Origin: Pseudaestuariivita sp.
GTDB taxonomy: Bacteria > Pseudomonadota > Alphaproteobacteria > Rhodobacterales > Rhodobacteraceae
Assembly: GCA_020629995.1 (NCBI GenBank)
Contig: JAHDCH010000081.1
Span: forward strand, 1 to 10,227
Direction: 5' to 3'
Length of the DNA stretch: 10,227 nucleotides
In this document: in pieces, positions 6,140-10,227 of the stretch
Layout of the letters: every line of letters begins with the position of its first letter
Position numbering within the stretch: position 1 is the stretch's first letter
The notes under the pieces: generated by a model
What the model was told of the DNA's origin: nothing
The model's input: only the letters and a program-made list of their open reading frames with translations
The model's database searches: none
Made by a program: the position numbers and the translations under genes

Positions 6140-7411
6140 ATGACCTCTGCCCTCTTTGCCCGCATAGACGCCGCGCGCGAGGACCTGATCGCGCTGACGC
6201 AGGATCTGATCCGCATCCCGACGCTCAACCCGCCGGGCCATGCCTATCTCGAGATCTGCGAATACCTCGACCACCGTTTGCGGAGCGCGGGATTTCAGAC
6301 CCGGCTGATCCGCGCAAAGGACACGCCGGGCGATTCGGACCGCTATCCGCGCTGGAACATCATCGCCCGCCGCGAAGGCCAAAGGCCGGGCGAGACGGTG
6401 CATTTCAACTCGCATCACGACGTGGTCGCAGTGGGCGAAGGCTGGACCCATGATCCCTTCACTGCGCCGCTGATTGACGGGCGCATCTATGGCCGGGGCG
6501 CCTGCGACATGAAAGGCGGGCTGGCGGCGTCGATCATCGCCGCCGAGGCTTTTGTGGCCGAGCATCCAGACTATGCAGGGGCCATCGAAATCAGCGCAAC
6601 CGCAGACGAGGAATCAGGCGGCTACGGCGGCGTCGCCTACCTGGCCGAGCAAGGTTTCTACAAAGGCGTCGATCACGTCATCATCCCCGAACCCCTTGGC
6701 CACGACCGCATCTGCCTGGGCCATCGCGGCGGCTGGTGGGCCGAGATCGAAACCAAGGGCGAGATCGCCCATGGCTCGATGCCGTTTCTGGGTGATTGCG
6801 CGGTGCGCCACATGGGGGCGGTGCTGTCCGAGTTCGAAACCAAGCTGTTCCCTGCCATGGCCGAGCGCCGCACTGACATGCCGGTGGTCCCCGAAGGCGC
6901 GCGGTCTTCGACCATGAACATCAACGCGATCCACGGCGGCCAGCCCGAGCAGGAAGACGATTTCACCGGCCTGCCCGCTCACAACGTGCCCGACCGCTGC
7001 CGCATCCAGATCGACCGGCGCTATCTGGCCGAAGAAACCTATGACGGCGTGCGCGGCGAGGTCACAGCGCTGCTGGACGGGCTGAAAGCCAGCCGTCCGA
7101 AATTCGACTATACTCTGAACGAGATCAATCACGTCGCCCCCTCGATGACCGACCGGCAGGCCCCCGTGGTCACCACCATTCACAAAGCGATCGAAGACGT
7201 TCTGGGCCGCGCACCCGACTATGTCGCCTCCCCCGGGACCTATGACCAAAAGCACATCGACCGGATCGGACGCCTGCAGAATTGCATCGCCTACGGGCCC
7301 GGCGTGCTCGAGCTGGCGCACAAGCCCGACGAATGGGTCGGCGTGGACGACATGATCGACAGCGCAAAGGTCATGGCGCACAGCCTGCGGCAATTGCTGC
7401 TGGACGCATAG
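6140..7411 (+). CDS. M20-family metallohydrolase, ArgE/DapE type
   Basis: A 423-residue cytoplasmic zinc-dependent amide hydrolase of the acetylornithine deacetylase / succinyl-diaminopimelate desuccinylase group. Expected catalytic positions are visible: metal ligand His92 and its partner Asp94 in NSHHDVV, bridging Asp123 in YGRGACDMKGG, general base Glu157 and metal ligand Glu158 in ATADEESGG, metal ligand Glu184 in IPEPLGH, and C-terminal His394 in GVLELAHKPDEWV. The central dimerisation domain spans roughly 195-310. Family members split N-acyl amino acids, aminoacylated metabolites or dipeptides; the substrate cannot be told from this sequence, and it need not be true ArgE or DapE. ATG 6140 fits the family N-terminus, although no good ribosome site precedes it. 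It lies 70 bases after the ATPase gene, behind a hairpin, and may be transcribed by read-through or separately. Its link to sugar uptake is unproven. Confidence 0.92.
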   Translation: MTSALFARIDAAREDLIALTQDLIRIPTLNPPGHAYLEICEYLDHRLRSAGFQTRLIRAKDTPGDSDRYPRWNIIARREGQRPGETVHFNSHHDVVAVGEGWTHDPFTAPLIDGRIYGRGACDMKGGLAASIIAAEAFVAEHPDYAGAIEISATADEESGGYGGVAYLAEQGFYKGVDHVIIPEPLGHDRICLGHRGGWWAEIETKGEIAHGSMPFLGDCAVRHMGAVLSEFETKLFPAMAERRTDMPVVPEGARSSTMNINAIHGGQPEQEDDFTGLPAHNVPDRCRIQIDRRYLAEETYDGVRGEVTALLDGLKASRPKFDYTLNEINHVAPSMTDRQAPVVTTIHKAIEDVLGRAPDYVASPGTYDQKHIDRIGRLQNCIAYGPGVLELAHKPDEWVGVDDMIDSAKVMAHSLRQLLLDA

Positions 7412-7418
7412 CGCCTCT

Positions 7419-7466
7419 CCGGCACGCGGCAGCGCGGGGTGCCGGCGCCGGATTGGGATATTTTTG
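7419..7466 (+). terminator. Terminator-like region between convergent genes
   Basis: The 102-base gap between the convergent M20 and Hsp70-like genes contains a 7-bp stem, CCGGCAC (7419-7425) and GTGCCGG (7439-7445), with a 13-base G-rich loop. It overlaps the palindrome CCGGCGCCGG (7442-7451). A T-run within GGGATATTTTTGG (7455-7467) follows on the plus strand. The structure best serves the M20 transcript; the reverse direction has a weaker signal. The spacing between stem and T-run is longer than in a textbook terminator unless the CCGGCGCCGG palindrome is the active stem. Confidence 0.5.
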
Positions 7467-7513
7467 GCCAGAAGAAGCCAGGGGGACGGGCTTTAACGGG
7501 CAGATGACAGAGC

Positions 7514-8761
7514 TTAGTCACGGGTCGCGAGGGCCAAGCCCTGAACGATCGCGGTGAGGGCAGCGCCGCGCAAGGGTGCAGCCAAGGGGAAGCGCGCGGA
7601 CAGAGCCGTCTCGATCACAGGCAGCAGGGATGAGCCGCCGACATAGATCAAATGCGTGACCTGATCCTGTCCGATGCCGGTGCCATCGAGCGTGGCAAGC
7701 GCTTCGGCAGCAATATCATCGGCAGAGGGCATGAGCAGGGCGGTCAGCGCCTCGGGCACAAGAGGCTCGGCCAGGCCACGCTCGAGCATGGACAGGTCAA
7801 TCGAGGACGCGCCCTCCCCGGCGGAGATCTTGCCCGCCTCGACCGCAAAGGCGAGGTCATGGCCCAGCTCATCACCCAGCACTTTGACAAGCCGCGCCAG
7901 CTTGGCCGGTTCGGCAGCATGCGCCGCCAGATCAGCGGCCTGTCGGCGCGCTTCGGGCGCGTAGAGGAACGGGATCTTGGCCCAGGTGGCCAGATCAGAG
8001 AACAGGGCATTGGGCGCGGGGTGCGTATCCGTGCCAAAGGCATGGCGGATTGCGCTGCCCCGGCCAAGGTGCGGCATGACATGCGCAAGGCTGAGCATGC
8101 GGTCAAAATCCGTGCCGCCGAGGCGCAGGCCGTGGCTGGCAATCACGTCGATGGCGCCGGGCGCGCCGCCGCTGCGGAAGAGGGTAAAGTCGGACGTGCC
8201 GCCGCCGATGTCGATCACAAGGCCGATGTCGCCCGGGCCAAGGGCGTGAGCGTTGGCGCGGGCAGCAGCGACGGGTTCGGGCAGGAACTCAACCGCGTCG
8301 AACCCGGCGGCGAGGTAGCAGGCCTTGAGGTCTTTGGCGGCGCGGGCATTGCGGGCGGGGTCGGCAGAGTGAAACAGCACCGGCCGCCCGGACAAAGCGC
8401 GTGGAAAAGCCCGGCCTGCTTGCGCTTCGGCCCGCGACTTTACCTCGGCCAGAAATCGCGCGACGATGTCGGCATAGGACAGGCGTTTGCCCAGAAAACT
8501 GCGGCTTTCGTGCAAAAGCGGCGTGCCCAGAAGGCTTTTGAGGGCACGCATGTAACGGCCCCATTCACCATCAAAGAGCGCCTGGTTCGCGGCATGGCCA
8601 AACAGAGTGCGCCGCTCTTCAAAGTCGAAGAACACGGCGGTGGGCAAAGTCTGCTCGGAGCCTTCGAGCGCAAGAAGGACCGGGGCGCCATCCACAAGGC
8701 AGCCGGCAGCAGAGTTGGATGTGCCAAAGTCGATGCCAAGGCAATCTGGATCGGTGGTCAT
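7514..8761 (-). CDS. Hsp70-family protein, YegD-like, ATPase domain only
   Basis: A 415-residue protein of the actin/Hsp70 ATPase fold. Visible are phosphate-1 loop GIDFGTSNS (9-17), connect-1 region EPVAAA (162-167), phosphate-2 loop IDIGGGTSDF (183-192), the RLGGTDFD segment (213-220), and adenosine motif YVGGSS (373-378). The protein ends soon after the nucleotide-binding domain, so the peptide-binding domain of DnaK is missing. The architecture, with the insertion around MPHLGRGSAIRHAFGTDTHP and WAKIPFLYAPEARRQ (260-274), matches the YegD group (about 450 residues in E. coli), whose function is poorly known. ATG 8761 has GGAG about 10 bases upstream. There is no signal peptide, so it is cytoplasmic. 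It follows the HlyD-like gene by 73 bases on the same strand, and cotranscription is possible. No DnaJ or GrpE partner is nearby. Confidence 0.92.
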   Translation of the reverse strand: MTTDPDCLGIDFGTSNSAAGCLVDGAPVLLALEGSEQTLPTAVFFDFEERRTLFGHAANQALFDGEWGRYMRALKSLLGTPLLHESRSFLGKRLSYADIVARFLAEVKSRAEAQAGRAFPRALSGRPVLFHSADPARNARAAKDLKACYLAAGFDAVEFLPEPVAAARANAHALGPGDIGLVIDIGGGTSDFTLFRSGGAPGAIDVIASHGLRLGGTDFDRMLSLAHVMPHLGRGSAIRHAFGTDTHPAPNALFSDLATWAKIPFLYAPEARRQAADLAAHAAEPAKLARLVKVLGDELGHDLAFAVEAGKISAGEGASSIDLSMLERGLAEPLVPEALTALLMPSADDIAAEALATLDGTGIGQDQVTHLIYVGGSSLLPVIETALSARFPLAAPLRGAALTAIVQGLALATRD

Positions 8762-8804
8762 GGCGCGCGGCTCCGGCAGGTGAGGCGAGCGCGGCTCTTT
8801 TCAC

Positions 8805-8824
8805 GTTGCGGCGCGGGGCGCAAC
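8805..8824 (-). other. Small hairpin between adaptor and Hsp70-like genes
   Basis: GTTGCG (8805-8810) and CGCAAC (8819-8824) form a 6-bp stem with an 8-base G-rich loop, starting 10 bases after the adaptor stop. No U-run follows on the minus strand. It could modestly affect read-through into the Hsp70-like gene, but a stem this short can occur by chance in GC-rich DNA. Confidence 0.25.
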
Positions 8825-8834
8825 CGGGGCGAAG

Positions 8835-9758
8835 TCAGCCTGGTTCCGCGGCTGGGCGCACTTCGACCGCCTCGTTCAGGAACAATCCGGGCGCGCAGGC
8901 CGGCGCGACATCGATCGTCGCCTCGACATATTGCGTTTCCAGATCGGCTTCGGTGTCGAGCCGGCTGATGGTCCCGCTGCAGGTCTCGCCGTTGACACGC
9001 GTGAAGGTGACGGGCGCGCCGACCGAGACATCAGCGCGTTCAGAAGCGGACAACCGGCTGATCAGGAAAAAGATTTCGACCGTCTTGGCCGCTGGCGCAT
9101 AAATCTGGCCGGCCAGTTCACCTTCCTGGACGCAATCGCCGACATTGGCGTCAAAACCGATCAGCGCGCCATCGATGGGCGCGGTCAGGGTCAGCTTGTC
9201 GTGGTTGATCTCGGCCGTGGCACGTTCAAGAGCGCCGATTTCGAGCGCGATCTCGGCCCGGCGCACGGCGCTGAGGGCGGTGTCAATTGCTTCGGCGGCG
9301 CGGTCGGCGGCAAAGCGGGCATCCATGAACCGTCGTTCTACGGTTTCCATGGCGGTTTCGTTGATCAGGCCGCGGCTGAGCAGGACCTTGTTGCGCTCAA
9401 ACTCCTTGGCGACAAAATCGCGTTCTTCGCTGCGGCGGCCCGCATCGGCACGGGCGGCCTCGAGCGCAAGGCTGCGCTCGGCCACCGCGGCCTTGAGGTC
9501 TTCGACCCGCGCGGCGGCGGTGCGCAGGGCCAGCTGGCTGCGCTGATCGTCCAGCCGGACCAGCACCTGACCCGCCGATGCCACGCGGCCGGTGCGCGCC
9601 GCGACCGACACCTCGGTGATGCAGCCGCGCGCGCCATAGGACAGCCCTTCGAGCTGAGCCGCCTTGACGGTGCCGAAATAGCTGGCGGGTGCATCCTGGG
9701 CCGCCACCGGAGCGGCAAACGCAAGGGCGGCAAAGGCGGTGAAGAGCGATCTGGTCAT
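8835..9758 (-). CDS. HlyD-family periplasmic adaptor (membrane fusion protein)
   Basis: A 307-residue exported protein of the RND/ABC-efflux adaptor type. Residues 1-20 form a signal peptide (MTRSLFTAF, hydrophobic core, VAA before Gln21) with no lipobox cysteine. A first half-lipoyl segment lies at about 44-72 (GCITEVSVAARTGRVASAGQVLVRLD), a long alpha-helical hairpin rich in Ala/Glu/Arg at about 73-187, then the second lipoyl half APIDGALIGFDANVGDCVQEGELAG (193-217) and beta-barrel strands to about 300. Adaptors of this kind bridge an inner-membrane pump and an outer-membrane channel. I chose ATG 9758 because AAGGGGG sits about 7 bases upstream and the signal peptide begins there; the frame reaches 9830 with 24 unlikely residues. 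There are four cysteines (46, 209, 260, 288) in the mature protein. No pump gene is adjacent in the window: the neighbours are a YegD-like gene and a divergent solute-binding protein. Confidence 0.87.
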   Translation of the reverse strand: MTRSLFTAFAALAFAAPVAAQDAPASYFGTVKAAQLEGLSYGARGCITEVSVAARTGRVASAGQVLVRLDDQRSQLALRTAAARVEDLKAAVAERSLALEAARADAGRRSEERDFVAKEFERNKVLLSRGLINETAMETVERRFMDARFAADRAAEAIDTALSAVRRAEIALEIGALERATAEINHDKLTLTAPIDGALIGFDANVGDCVQEGELAGQIYAPAAKTVEIFFLISRLSASERADVSVGAPVTFTRVNGETCSGTISRLDTEADLETQYVEATIDVAPACAPGLFLNEAVEVRPAAEPG

Positions 9759-9886
9759 GGCGGCCCCCTTGAGCGGTTTTGTGACGTAGCGGCCCGGCCC
9801 TCGTTCCTGCCCCAAGGTGCGACTGGTCACGGGGCGGGCTGTGGGCTAGCCTGCGGGGGAACATAACACTCAATCGGAGGCTCGCC

Positions 9887-10227
9887 ATGCTCCATTTCCG
9901 TTCCCTTCTGATCAGCGCCAGCGCGGCCGCCCTGATGGCGGGCGCCGCCGCTGCCAAGGATGACATCACCGTCGGCCTCCAGCTGGAGCCGCCGCACATG
10001 GACCCCACTTCGGCGGCAGCCGGGGCGATTGACCAGGTCCTGTATGCCAACGTGTTCGAGGGGCTGACCCGGTTTCTGGAAGACGGCAGCGTGGTCCCTG
10101 CCCTCGCCGAAAGCTGGGAGATCAGCGAAGACGGCCTGAACTATACCTTCACCCTGCGCAGCGGCGTGACCTTCCATGACGGCACCACGATGGATGCCAA
10201 GGACGTCAAGTTCAGCCTCGACCGCGC
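9887..10227 (+). CDS. Family-5 solute-binding protein (DppA/OppA-like), N-terminal part
   Basis: The first 113 residues of a periplasmic binding protein that continues past the right edge. A signal peptide spans about residues 1-22 (MLHFRSLLISASAAALMAGAAAA). The mature part has the family-5 opening pattern: ITVGLQLEPPHMDPTSAAAG, YANVFEGLTRF, VVPALAESWEISEDGLNYTF, LRSGVTFHDGTTMDAKDVKFSLDRA. These proteins bind peptides, nickel, glutathione or other small solutes for Dpp/Opp-type importers, and the remaining transporter genes usually follow directly. The ligand cannot be told from this part. ATG 9887 has CGGAGG 6 bases upstream. It is divergent from the HlyD-like gene across 128 bases, in which I see no convincing promoter hexamers beyond a weak CATAAC at 9862-9867. 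Confidence 0.93.
   Translation, partial: MLHFRSLLISASAAALMAGAAAAKDDITVGLQLEPPHMDPTSAAAGAIDQVLYANVFEGLTRFLEDGSVVPALAESWEISEDGLNYTFTLRSGVTFHDGTTMDAKDVKFSLDR

Noticed and set aside
6614..7393. Minus-strand open frame of 259 residues inside the M20 gene
   Set aside because: It is a shadow of the M20 gene, whose catalytic residues are all in place on the plus strand.
7652..8968. Plus-strand open frame of 438 residues opposite the Hsp70-like and adaptor genes
   Set aside because: The minus-strand Hsp70 motifs are unmistakable, and the plus-strand frame crosses two real genes without any recognisable motif.
9759..9830. Longer start for the HlyD-like protein
   Set aside because: The extra 24 residues would bury the signal peptide, and the internal ATG 9758 has a good ribosome site.
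1..10227. CRISPR arrays, insertion sequences, tRNA genes, phage or toxin-antitoxin modules
   Set aside because: No repeat-spacer pattern, transposase, tRNA-like cloverleaf or small toxin-antitoxin pair was seen on reading. The gaps are short (at most 165 bases) and are accounted for above.

Overview
The window looks like chromosomal DNA of a GC-rich alphaproteobacterium, most likely of the Rhodobacteraceae/roseobacter group. That placement is inference from strong G/C third-position bias, the gene families present, GGGAGG-type ribosome binding sites and the style of the intergenic hairpins. No 16S or other taxonomic marker is present. I see no tRNA, rRNA, CRISPR array, insertion sequence, phage gene or integration site.

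Region 1 (1-6069) is a divergent carbohydrate-uptake locus. On the minus strand, reading leftward from about 4035, are a family-1 sugar-binding protein, two MalF/MalG-type permeases, and the N-terminal part of a GH36 alpha-galactosidase that runs off the left edge. On the plus strand, from 4201, are an IclR-family regulator and the cognate MalK/UgpC/MsmK-type ATPase, 18 bases apart. The 165-base divergent intergenic region carries two IclR/KdgR-like palindromes of form GTTTCA-N5-TGAAAC. Their centres are 20 bp apart, so one regulator could control both arms. The simplest reading is import of an alpha-galactoside (raffinose/melibiose type) or a related alpha-galactosyl compound, followed by cytoplasmic hydrolysis by the GH36 enzyme, which has no signal peptide.

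Region 2 (6070-7513) holds a perfect 8-bp hairpin after the ATPase gene, then an M20-family metallohydrolase of the ArgE/DapE type with all expected metal ligands, then a terminator-like convergent gap. Whether the M20 enzyme belongs to the sugar locus is unclear.

Region 3 (7514-9758, minus strand) has a HlyD-like periplasmic adaptor with a signal peptide, followed after a 73-base gap by a YegD-like Hsp70-family ATPase without a substrate-binding domain. No pump or outer-membrane channel is visible beside the adaptor.

Region 4 (9887-10227, plus strand) is the start of a family-5 (DppA/OppA-like) solute-binding protein, probably the first gene of a peptide/nickel-type ABC transporter extending beyond the right edge.

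No clearly undescribed system stands out. The most interesting points are the paired palindromes in the divergent promoter region, the adaptor/Hsp70 pair without a pump, and several hairpins placed between genes.
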